Part shown: positions 1 through 7,885 of the stretch, piece after piece
How the letters are laid out: every line of letters starts with the position of its first letter
Position numbering within the stretch: the first letter of the stretch is position 1
Assembly (NCBI GenBank): GCA_002338715.1
Contig: DDIR01000094.1
Location: forward strand, 10,920 to 74,919
Origin: Phycisphaerales bacterium UBA1845
GTDB taxonomy: Bacteria > Planctomycetota > Phycisphaerae > UBA1845
Length of the DNA: 64,000 nt
Direction of reading: 5' to 3'
Program-made: the position numbers and the translations under genes
Notes under the pieces: model-generated
The model's database searches: none
What the model was told of the DNA's origin: nothing
The model's input: the letters and a program-made list of their open reading frames with translations, nothing else

Positions 1-1913
1 GGCGGCAGCGCTTCGCCCGCGCTGATACCAGCCAACATCTCACTGGCGAAATACTGCACCTGCGGCGAAAAACGTTCTTCACTGATCAGCGATCGCCGAA
101 CGACTTTCGATTCCTTGACGAAAATCTTGGGAAGTGTTTTGGGGTTGCGACAGGGATAGTACTTTCCGCCCGTTTGTTTCGCGATGTCTTTCAGCGACGC
201 CTCCATCACGTGTGAACCGAATCCGATTCCGATCGTGCTGCACGTGATTTTGTTCTTCTTCATGTCCGCGATCACGCTGGCAGCCGGCGGTGACGGATCG
301 CCATCACTGATGATGATCACGTGCTTCTGCGCCGCGTCGGTCGCGGAAAGACCTTTGACGGCCATCCGCATGGTCGTGTCGAAGTCGGGCATATCCCCGA
401 TCACCATTTTGTCGATGCGATTCTTGATGGCGTTCTTGTTTGTCGCCAACTGCAGCGGAACATCCCAGTTCACCCCGCCCGGCGACCACGAGTACGTCAA
501 CACGCCGAAGTAATCGCGCGAACTGATCGTATCGACCGACTTCTTCGCAACTTCGGTACCCCAATAGTTACCGCGGGCAATTTCGCAGCTGTGACAAATG
601 ATCGCCAATGCACCGCGCGGGATCACGCGTTTGTGCTTGATCTCAAAATGTACGGGCATCACCTCAGCCAACGGCGTTCCGATCCATCCGCCCGCACCAT
701 ACGCCTCGTCACCACCGGTCATGATCAAACCACCGCCGAGATTCGACACGTAATTGACGATGTCCATCTGCTGCTCGGTCGTGAAGGTGTTGGCCGGCAC
801 GTTCGCCAGGATCACGACGGAGTAGCTCATCAGATCAAGCAGGTCCAGATCGCCCGACGACACATCGCGCACTTCGACGTCGATGTTCTCCTCGGCCAGC
901 GCGTCAACCAGCGCCTGATCGTCGGACATCCGCATGGTCAGCAGGAGCACCTTGCTCTTACCCGTGACGAATGAAAAAGATGTGGCGGTGTTGTTCTCTT
1001 CGATGCTGTCACCGCGCTCGGGATCGTCGGGAACGAACCGCGCTTCAAACCGCTGCGGGCCCCCACCTTGCACGGGCAGTTTGACCGTGAACGGATTGCT
1101 TCCCGGTTTGAGCGCGATCTTGGAGTCCTCTTTCGGTATCTCCACGAGTCGCCCGTTGTGATAAATTTCAATGTGACCGCCCGTCGCGCGCTCGGCATGA
1201 AGCAACATCCGCAGCGGCACGACATCGCCCTCGCCCACGCGCGTCGGCGCGACGAGTTTGTCGAAGTACACTTCGTTGTTGTGCTCATACCAAAGGGGCA
1301 CCACGTCGATCTGCACACCGGCGGCTTGGGCGTTTTCCGCTTCCATCAGAATGTTGCCCATGTTGTCGTTGCCATCGGACATCAGGACGATGCGCTTGGC
1401 GCTATCGGGCGGGAACATCGCCAGCGCCAATCGAATCGCGGCAGCCACATCCGTCCGATCACGATGATCCATCTCAGGAAGTCTGCCCACCGGAACGTGG
1501 TATCCACCGAGCATCGGAAGTTGCTGAAGGTATGCATTGGTTGCAAAATCGATCATACCGACGCGGTCGTCGGGATTGTTTTTGACTTGCTCGCTGACGG
1601 CTGCGAGGTATTGCTCCTGGACTTCCTGCAGATCCTTAACGCTGTCGGAACGATCCATCAGGAAAAAAACGGTGAGCTTGTCGGTCGTACGAACGTACAT
1701 CACGTCGGCAAGGCAAAGCGCCAGCGCAAGGATGACCAGACTTCGAACCGCAATCACCAGCACACGTCGCGCCGGTTGAATCGCGACCAACACCCGCCAC
1801 GATACAACGGCCAGGACCGGGATCAGCAACAGCAACCACAACCATGCCGGTCTATCCACCGACAGGGGCAGGATCAGTGCCAACCCGTTTTGGCTGAGCC
1901 ATTCGCAAGCCAC
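1..1913 (-). CDS. VWA-domain membrane protein with glutamine-amidotransferase-like middle, 3' end outside window
   Basis: The reverse strand is open from about 1931 to the left edge, giving 637 codons of a longer protein. I place the start at a GTG at 1913, preceded by GGAG at 1925-1928 and five bases after the NHL gene's stop; there is no ATG nearby. Residues about 15-65 form two membrane segments. A VWA domain follows with an intact metal site (D-R-S-D-S near residue 80, a DRTD threonine, and MSDGND). A beta-rich linker is followed by a glutamine-amidotransferase-like fold (LLLTMRMSDD... GGGLIMTGGDEAYG). A second VWA-like domain has IICHSCEI where DxSxS is expected, so it probably lacks metal binding. 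Such proteins are common in planctomycetes beside MoxR/DUF58 genes; their role is unknown. Family call is firm, function is not. Confidence 0.85.
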   Translation of the reverse strand, partial: MACEWLSQNGLALILPLSVDRPAWLWLLLLIPVLAVVSWRVLVAIQPARRVLVIAVRSLVILALALCLADVMYVRTTDKLTVFFLMDRSDSVKDLQEVQEQYLAAVSEQVKNNPDDRVGMIDFATNAYLQQLPMLGGYHVPVGRLPEMDHRDRTDVAAAIRLALAMFPPDSAKRIVLMSDGNDNMGNILMEAENAQAAGVQIDVVPLWYEHNNEVYFDKLVAPTRVGEGDVVPLRMLLHAERATGGHIEIYHNGRLVEIPKEDSKIALKPGSNPFTVKLPVQGGGPQRFEARFVPDDPERGDSIEENNTATSFSFVTGKSKVLLLTMRMSDDQALVDALAEENIDVEVRDVSSGDLDLLDLMSYSVVILANVPANTFTTEQQMDIVNYVSNLGGGLIMTGGDEAYGAGGWIGTPLAEVMPVHFEIKHKRVIPRGALAIICHSCEIARGNYWGTEVAKKSVDTISSRDYFGVLTYSWSPGGVNWDVPLQLATNKNAIKNRIDKMVIGDMPDFDTTMRMAVKGLSATDAAQKHVIIISDGDPSPPAASVIADMKKNKITCSTIGIGFGSHVMEASLKDIAKQTGGKYYPCRNPKTLPKIFVKESKVVRRSLISEERFSPQVQYFASEMLAGISAGEALP

Positions 1914-1918
1914 CGCAG

Positions 1919-2875
1919 CTATTTCTCCAAAATCTGAACGCGTGCGTTGAGCGAATCCACCACGCAGACCCGCCCGTCCGATCCAACAACCGCTCCCCAA
2001 GGCGCCCAGAGTTCACCCTTGCCGCGGCCTTGCTCTCCCCAAATTCGGATTGAATTCCCCTCGCGGTCGAACCACTGTAGTCGATGGTTCCCGAACTCGC
2101 ACACAAGGATCGTCCCGTCGTCGAGGCAGTCGATGTCATAAGGATACCGCAACTGGCCCGGCTCGCCCCCCATTTCTCCCCAGGACGACAAGAATCGACC
2201 GTTCAGATCAAAGTGCAGGATTCGATGGTTGCATGCGTCGGCCACCCACAGGGTGCCATCCTTATCGATATCCATCGCAGCGGGTCGCCGCATGACCTCG
2301 CCGTCGATCTCGCCCGCACATACGACGCTGACAAACTCATACGATGGCGACCACTTGGTCACGCGATCGTTGCCGTTGTATTCGCTGACATAGATGAATC
2401 CCTGTTTGTCGATCGCGACATCGGTGGGCAATTGAAACTCACCGTCGCCATAACCTTCGCGGCCAAAGCGGGCGAGTTCGTGTCCGTCGGGGTCGAAAAC
2501 CATCACGCGGTGGTAGTGGGTGTCGGGGACGTAGATCTTGCCGTCGGTGTGGGCATACAACCCGACAGGTTTGCCAGCCACCCTTTCGGGCATCGACCAA
2601 CCGAGTTGAAACGTACCCTCCGGGCTGAATCGTTGAATGCGGGCGCTCTTGTCGACAACGAAGATACGATTCTGCGAATCAACGGTCAGCGCTCGCGGAT
2701 AACTGAACTGACCGGGTCCCAGTCCCAGGCTTCCAAACATGGCGACGACTTCGTTGTGCGCATCGCCATTCTGCTTGCACCCCGCAATCATTGCCAGACA
2801 AACGGGCAGAATCAGTGCCAACCTGGTGACACTTTGGAAAACGCGGCGGAATTGTTCTGGGAGTCTGCGATTCAT
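1919..2875 (-). CDS. NHL-repeat lipoprotein (beta-propeller)
   Basis: About 318 residues. The N-terminus has a hydrophobic stretch ending LAMIAGC, a lipobox, so the protein should be lipid-anchored outside the cytoplasmic membrane. The rest is built of NHL repeats: the recurring pattern is FG..G.G.GQF..P..LTVD..N.IFVVD....RIQRFSPEG, seen about six times, which fits a six-bladed propeller. NHL propellers bind proteins, peptides or sugars; no ligand can be read here. The start is taken as the ATG at 2875 giving MNRRLPEQF; an in-frame TTG at 2887 is possible and neither has a clear ribosome site. It lies three bases from the upstream permease gene and five bases before the VWA gene, so it is probably co-transcribed with both. 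Confidence 0.85.
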   Translation of the reverse strand: MNRRLPEQFRRVFQSVTRLALILPVCLAMIAGCKQNGDAHNEVVAMFGSLGLGPGQFSYPRALTVDSQNRIFVVDKSARIQRFSPEGTFQLGWSMPERVAGKPVGLYAHTDGKIYVPDTHYHRVMVFDPDGHELARFGREGYGDGEFQLPTDVAIDKQGFIYVSEYNGNDRVTKWSPSYEFVSVVCAGEIDGEVMRRPAAMDIDKDGTLWVADACNHRILHFDLNGRFLSSWGEMGGEPGQLRYPYDIDCLDDGTILVCEFGNHRLQWFDREGNSIRIWGEQGRGKGELWAPWGAVVGSDGRVCVVDSLNARVQILEK

Positions 2876-2890
2876 CAAGTTCGCCAATAG

Positions 2891-4390
2891 CTAGCGCCCC
2901 CACCGTGAGGCCAGAGAAAAAATTGCGATACCGGGACAGGCCACAACCAGCAGCAGAATGCAGATGGCGGCCAATATGTCATCTTCAAAACGGTGAAACT
3001 TTTCGATCAGAACCAGCGACACCGGCGAGAACACCGGCACGCGAACCAGCGTGGTGGTTGCAATTTCGGCCAGGCTCATCGCCGTTGCAATCAACACGCC
3101 CGCGCACATCGTCGGCCAATGATTGGCAAATGTCACGCGGCAGGTGGCAAATCCTGTCGAAGCGCCGTCCACCATTGCGGCCCCCATCGTGGCTTCGTCG
3201 GATTGTTTGACCACGACATAGGCGAGCAGCACACCAATCCAGCCGAAGCGTGCGACGTAACCGATCACCGTCAGCATCCAGTGGCTGTAAATCACGTCGA
3301 ATGGCAGGTACGCGGCAACGACGGCCTGCCCAACCAGTGCACCGGGAACCACCGCCCAGACCAATACCAAGAGCGGCGCGATTCGGCGGATGGGCGCGAT
3401 CGCCGTGACGCAGATTCCCATCCAGACGATCATCAACCCGGCAATGAACGCGGTCGCAAGCGAGTACGCGATGTCCGAACGATAAAGCTCCCAAGTCGTG
3501 GCGATAGCCTTGATCAATGCAATATTGCGAATCAAACCATAGGTTGGGAGCAGCGTCGAAACGGTGATCATTGCAAGCACCAGGGCGAACGTCACGCGCG
3601 GAAAACCGGCCTGCGCTTTGGTCGGTTCGTCCTGATCCGACGCCTCGGCCCGTCCACCGACGAGATACGCAACAACCACCGCCACCAACATCGGTGCGAG
3701 CAATGGAAACCCTGCGATCACCGTCGCAACGGGATACGGTGACGATGTGGCTTCACTCAACAGCGCTGTCGCGTAGGCAATCATGTCGCAAGAGTGTGGC
3801 ACCGAATAGTCACCAAGAAACAACGCAAACATGAGCATCCACACGCCGACGATCGGCCGAACCAGCACCGACCCCAACACGCTCTTGAATGCTTTGAATT
3901 TCCCGCCATGCAGCAGCGCCACTTCATAAAGCTGATGACCGCGTCGTGCCCACGCCCCGCCAACCAGCAGCGCCGCAATGGGCCAACACCAAAGCCCCCA
4001 CACGATCACGCATCGAATCTCACTCACCCCCCGAATCCACGATCGCACGCCCAGACCAATCACAATCGGTGGAAGCACCAACGGGGCAATAATCAAACTC
4101 GTCGCAAGACCAAACTGCCGAGCATTGACCGTACCGCCAACCAACCTGATTCCTGGCAGCGCGAAAACACAGGCGGCTGTTGCACCAAGCGCAGCAAGTC
4201 CAGCCGATCGAAGAAACAGACTGGAAGCGAATCCGCCCGTTGTATCACGGGCATCATCGATCGCTGTCGTCGTTCCCTCAGGCATCGATTCAAAACACTT
4301 CGCCGTCAACATCGTCGCCGGATATACCACGGTGGCCAGGAGTAACCCGATACCAACGATCATGAAAATAGCGAAGGCTTTTTGCGTCAC
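2891..4390 (-). CDS. ABC transporter permease, double-length iron(III)-type
   Basis: 499 residues if started at the GTG at 4390, which overlaps the stop of the upstream binding-protein gene by four bases (GTGA); the longer reading frame upstream is only overlap with that gene. The protein is almost entirely membrane segments, about twelve, in two similar halves, each with an EAA-type loop (for example EVALLHGGKFKAFKSVLGSVLVRP and AAMVDGASTGFATCRVTFANHWP). This two-in-one arrangement and length are typical of FbpB/FutB permeases for ferric iron and related anions. Coupling to the preceding substrate-binding gene supports an uptake role. No ATP-binding subunit is encoded next to it. The substrate, iron or another oxyanion or cation, cannot be told from sequence. 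Confidence 0.85.
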   Translation of the reverse strand: MTQKAFAIFMIVGIGLLLATVVYPATMLTAKCFESMPEGTTTAIDDARDTTGGFASSLFLRSAGLAALGATAACVFALPGIRLVGGTVNARQFGLATSLIIAPLVLPPIVIGLGVRSWIRGVSEIRCVIVWGLWCWPIAALLVGGAWARRGHQLYEVALLHGGKFKAFKSVLGSVLVRPIVGVWMLMFALFLGDYSVPHSCDMIAYATALLSEATSSPYPVATVIAGFPLLAPMLVAVVVAYLVGGRAEASDQDEPTKAQAGFPRVTFALVLAMITVSTLLPTYGLIRNIALIKAIATTWELYRSDIAYSLATAFIAGLMIVWMGICVTAIAPIRRIAPLLVLVWAVVPGALVGQAVVAAYLPFDVIYSHWMLTVIGYVARFGWIGVLLAYVVVKQSDEATMGAAMVDGASTGFATCRVTFANHWPTMCAGVLIATAMSLAEIATTTLVRVPVFSPVSLVLIEKFHRFEDDILAAICILLLVVACPGIAIFSLASRWGR

Positions 4391-5445
4391 TTCAAGAGCG
4401 TCTCGCGGCAAATGCGGATGGCTTCGGGCATCGCGTCGGCGATTTGGTCGGGCGACACCTTGTTGGCGGGAAATAGCGGCATATTCAACGCTTCGCAAAG
4501 TGACGGGCGGACCGGATAGTTGCCTGAATCGCTTTGCGCCAACATGCGTTCAACTTTCGGCGAGAGGATGAAATCAATCAGACGGTGCGCGGCTGCGTGA
4601 CCCTCTGAACCTTTCAATAACGCAACCGTGTTGGGAATCGTCAGGATACCAGCCCCCTTCAATTCGGGAAACACCATTTCGATTTTGTGGCCCTTGCGTT
4701 GCGCGACCAGAACGTCGTCCGAATCGGTCATCGCATAGTGCACGTCTCCCGCGATCAACCGCCTGACCGCGGTGCTGTTGCCATCGGTCACCAAAACACC
4801 GTGGGCGACGAGTTGCTCGAGGTATGATTTGAGGCGCTCGCTGCCCCAGTCAGCAGCCAAAGCGGCTACGTGTCCGCGCGTCGTCCCGAACAGCGGATTG
4901 GCAATCGCCAGATTTGATGCGATGTCCTCTCTCGCAAGGTCTTCCCAATACTTGGGCAGGTTCGCTGACTCTGTCTTCTCCGGATCGTACGCAACCACCC
5001 GCGCCCGCAACGCAAATCCCGTCCACAGATTCTCCTTGTCGCGATAGAGCGGATCGATGTCAGCCGCACTCGGTGAATCGTACGGTGCCAGCAAACCCTC
5101 GCGGGCCAGCAGCACCGTCTGCGACTGCTCGCTCGACCAAAACACATTCGCCCGGGGTCGATCCTTTTCCGCACGAATGCGATTGACCAATCCGGTCGTC
5201 TTGCCTGCTTCCGAATCGGTAATGAGTTCGACGCGCTCGCCCGTTTCACGCTCATACGTTGCAACGACTTCCCGCAGGAACCGCTCGTCAACACTGGAAT
5301 AGAGAATCACCGGTTGCTTCGGTTGATCGCCAGTTGATTCTGTTGAGGGTTTGCACGCCACGCCGAAAAGGACGCCTGCAAAAGATGCCACAACCATCGC
5401 GTATCGAACGATGGACCCAGGCAACGTCCGAAGTTTAGTCTTCAT
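4387..5445 (-). CDS. Iron(III)-type ABC transporter substrate-binding lipoprotein
   Basis: 352 residues from the ATG at 5445 (MKTKLRTLPG...). The N-terminus carries a hydrophobic segment ending VLFGVAC, a lipobox, so the mature protein should be lipid-anchored. The fold is a type II periplasmic binding protein of the Fbp/Afu/Fut group: it begins VILYSSVDERFLREVVATYERETGERVEL, then RANVFWSSEQSQTVLLAREG, and has the conserved G-x-x-Y-A-x-x-D-x-D-D segment (GDVHYAMTDSDDV) and IPNTVALLKG. It overlaps the permease gene by four bases, so translation is probably coupled. A longer frame reaches 5505 but its first 20 residues look unlike a signal sequence. Ligand is inferred from family only. Confidence 0.88.
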   Translation of the reverse strand: MKTKLRTLPGSIVRYAMVVASFAGVLFGVACKPSTESTGDQPKQPVILYSSVDERFLREVVATYERETGERVELITDSEAGKTTGLVNRIRAEKDRPRANVFWSSEQSQTVLLAREGLLAPYDSPSAADIDPLYRDKENLWTGFALRARVVAYDPEKTESANLPKYWEDLAREDIASNLAIANPLFGTTRGHVAALAADWGSERLKSYLEQLVAHGVLVTDGNSTAVRRLIAGDVHYAMTDSDDVLVAQRKGHKIEMVFPELKGAGILTIPNTVALLKGSEGHAAAHRLIDFILSPKVERMLAQSDSGNYPVRPSLCEALNMPLFPANKVSPDQIADAMPEAIRICRETLLK

Positions 5446-5549
5446 GGGCAAAGTCGCTGGGTTTGGGTTGAAGTGTCGGGTTCGCTGCCGGAGCCGGGCA
5501 GTCATGTTGATCGTGTACTTGAACAGCGATGGACGACTATCCGTCTGGC

Positions 5550-7403
5550 CTATTGATCTGCGTCCGTCTCACCGGTCTCTTCGGAATCGTCTGATTTGGT
5601 TTCGGAACCGCCGTCCTCTCCCGCATCGCCAGCCGCTTCTTCCGCGCCGTTGGCAATTGGTTGGTTGACGCCAAAACCCTTGGGCAATCGTTTGAAATAC
5701 TCGCGGACGGCTTTTTGATATTGCCTGGGAATTCGGTCGTTGTCTACGGTGTCGATCGCGTCACGTTCTGCGGCCGCGATCAATTCGACGAAATCCTCGC
5801 TGGCTTCACCTTTGACCTGCTCGCCATCGACAAGGAACTGCCCGATGATGCGGCCTTTGGTTGTTTCCACCTTACCGCGTTCGATCTTGAATCCAACGTC
5901 AGTTTGTTCTTTGCGAGCAAGACCGCCCTGTCCCTGACCTTGCGAACCTTGTCCGGTACCGTTACCGCCACTACCCTGACCCATCCCGCTGCCATTGCAT
6001 CCGGAACAGGGCTTTCCATCCTTCTGCCCGGTTCCGGAACACTGCTTGCAGGAATTGTTCATGTCGTTCTTCGCTGTCTCCAAATCGGAGAGCGTCGATT
6101 CGAGTTGGCTCATTTCCTGCTCGAGCGATTCCATCTCGCTGAGTTGCTCGCCAGCCGCCTGCATTTCGCTGTTGGCAGAGTCCATCTGTCCGGAGGCAGC
6201 CGCTTGCGCAGCCTTCTGCATTTGCTGGCTCATCTGGTTGATGGCCTGCTTCGCCCCCTGTTGCTTTTGAATCTGCTGGGCGAGTTTGTCGATTTGCTTT
6301 TGCGACAACCCGTTCTTTTCGAGCTCCTTCTTCATTTGCTCAAGGTCTTCCTTGGTCAGCTTTTGAAGCATACGCTCGACATCTTCTTTCTTGATGCCCG
6401 CCTGCTCGAGCTTCTTTTGAAGTTGCTCCTGCTTGGCGATCTGATCCAACTGTTTGGCCAGGTCGGCTAGCTGCTTCTGCATCTTCTCGGTGAATTCCTT
6501 GTCACCTTCCTGCTTGAGCGTCGCCAACTGCTCCTGCATCTTCTGCATGGTCTGCTTCGCCGATTTGAAATCACCAGCCGCAAGCTCGCGCGTCAACTTC
6601 TGAACGGGCGTCTGCTCACCGGTGGGTTCTTTCAGCGCCCGCAGCATCCGCTTGGTTTCATTGACCTTGTCGTACTTTTCGTCCTGCTGCTTTTCGCGGA
6701 CAGCATCGGCGAGGTGATCGATCTTTTTGATGCCTTCGTGGCGAAGGTCTTCCGGCTTGGCCATCTTCGTCTGCGACATCGCTTCCAGCTTGTCGATCTC
6801 TTCCTTCAAGTCCGACATCGCCGGGTTGCCCTTGGCCATCTTCTTGATGTTTTCGAGACGCTTCTCGACCTCGACTTTGGTGCGCTCAACCTGCACCGCA
6901 TTGTCCACGCGCGACTGACGCTGCTCTGACTCAAAAAGCCCATCGGGCACAAGAAACATCGCCAACGCCACGACCGATGCCGCAATCGCCGACGTCGCCG
7001 AGTTGGGCCAACGAAGTTGCAAATGCTTGCGAACCGTCACCGACGACGCAACAGCCGCCGCATCCACACACACAGCCTGGTCAAACGGATCCGTCGATTC
7101 GCCAAGATACAAACTGCTGCTGACCCGCTCGGAGAAACCGGCGGCTTCATCAAGGGCAGCCGCTGCCTGCGCTTCGGTCGGCGCACGCACCACACTCCAA
7201 ATCGTACCGACAATCAACACCGCACCGATCGCCGCCCCTGCAATCAGAAGCCACGGCATCTGCCACGCGGACAGACGGGCGGCCAACACAAACACGCCAA
7301 ACACAACCGCCCCCCAAGTCGCAACGCGCCCGGTGGACGCCAACCACAGATTCATCCACAGTCGCGATCGAGCGCGGGAAACTTGTCGCTGAATATTGGT
7401 CAT
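5550..7403 (-). CDS. Membrane-anchored coiled-coil protein with DnaJ-like zinc-finger motif
   Basis: 617 residues from the ATG at 7403, which has GAGAGG nine bases upstream; an in-frame TTG at 7433 is less likely. Residues about 25-75 hold two membrane segments and a third lies near 150. Residues 170-440 are strongly charged, Lys/Gln/Glu-rich coiled coil. Then come two CxxCxGxG-type motifs (CKQCSGTG and CSGCNGSG), the signature of the DnaJ cysteine-rich zinc finger, a Gly/Gln linker (GQGSQGQGQGG), and a folded C-terminal part with a DFVELIAAAERDAIDTVDNDRIPRQYQKAVREYFKRLP helix region. The tail is acidic. Comparable proteins sit near VWA/BatA-type genes in planctomycetes, and a VWA gene lies downstream on this strand. 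Function is unknown. Confidence 0.8.
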   Translation of the reverse strand: MTNIQRQVSRARSRLWMNLWLASTGRVATWGAVVFGVFVLAARLSAWQMPWLLIAGAAIGAVLIVGTIWSVVRAPTEAQAAAALDEAAGFSERVSSSLYLGESTDPFDQAVCVDAAAVASSVTVRKHLQLRWPNSATSAIAASVVALAMFLVPDGLFESEQRQSRVDNAVQVERTKVEVEKRLENIKKMAKGNPAMSDLKEEIDKLEAMSQTKMAKPEDLRHEGIKKIDHLADAVREKQQDEKYDKVNETKRMLRALKEPTGEQTPVQKLTRELAAGDFKSAKQTMQKMQEQLATLKQEGDKEFTEKMQKQLADLAKQLDQIAKQEQLQKKLEQAGIKKEDVERMLQKLTKEDLEQMKKELEKNGLSQKQIDKLAQQIQKQQGAKQAINQMSQQMQKAAQAAASGQMDSANSEMQAAGEQLSEMESLEQEMSQLESTLSDLETAKNDMNNSCKQCSGTGQKDGKPCSGCNGSGMGQGSGGNGTGQGSQGQGQGGLARKEQTDVGFKIERGKVETTKGRIIGQFLVDGEQVKGEASEDFVELIAAAERDAIDTVDNDRIPRQYQKAVREYFKRLPKGFGVNQPIANGAEEAAGDAGEDGGSETKSDDSEETGETDADQ

Positions 7404-7885
7404 GCGCGAGTGCCTCTCAATCGTACAATCCAACCCGTTACATATGAATACCGGCTGGCGATTATTCCCAGGAGCGAAACGTTAATTGCGCGTCGCAACA
7501 ACAAATGCAATTCTACGCCCACCATCCAACCCGGGCAACCAAATAGCCCCCATTCAACAGATCGGCTGATCGAAGTAAAAGTAGCCATTCACCTTACAAA
7601 TAACTACGTCCAAACCCCGATCCGATCGCAGCCACGCAATGTGTTTTTTGTGTACAAGCTTAATTTACCCGGTGTGAACGCCATTATCGGTAGGCAGGTG
7701 CGGCGTCATCGCTCGGGCTGCATCAGCCGGCATTGCGACCTTGGAGGCTCGGTCCAGGTGGAATCCTATCACACAACGCCCGATGCCAACGTGTTTGGGC
7801 CAATGAACCCGCGGAAGGCGACCACTTGAACGGCGTGTTTTTGCGCCTACGCAATCGCAAAGTTGAGGTTACAATCAACACCACC
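7404..7885. other. Intergenic region between divergent genes
   Basis: This 482-base stretch separates two divergently read genes and should carry both promoters. I see no convincing -35/-10 pair, repeat, or RNA gene in it. Short open frames on either strand lack ribosome sites and recognisable products. Confidence 0.5.

Noticed and set aside
321..1937. Long plus-strand open frames (217 and 289 codons) at 321-974 and 1068-1937
   Set aside because: They are antisense to the VWA protein, whose reverse-strand translation has clear domain motifs; the plus-strand products are Arg/His-rich without any motif.
5661..6470. 269-codon plus-strand open frame within the coiled-coil gene
   Set aside because: Its Leu-rich translation is the antisense reading of Lys/Gln/Glu coiled-coil codons; no ribosome site or family motif.
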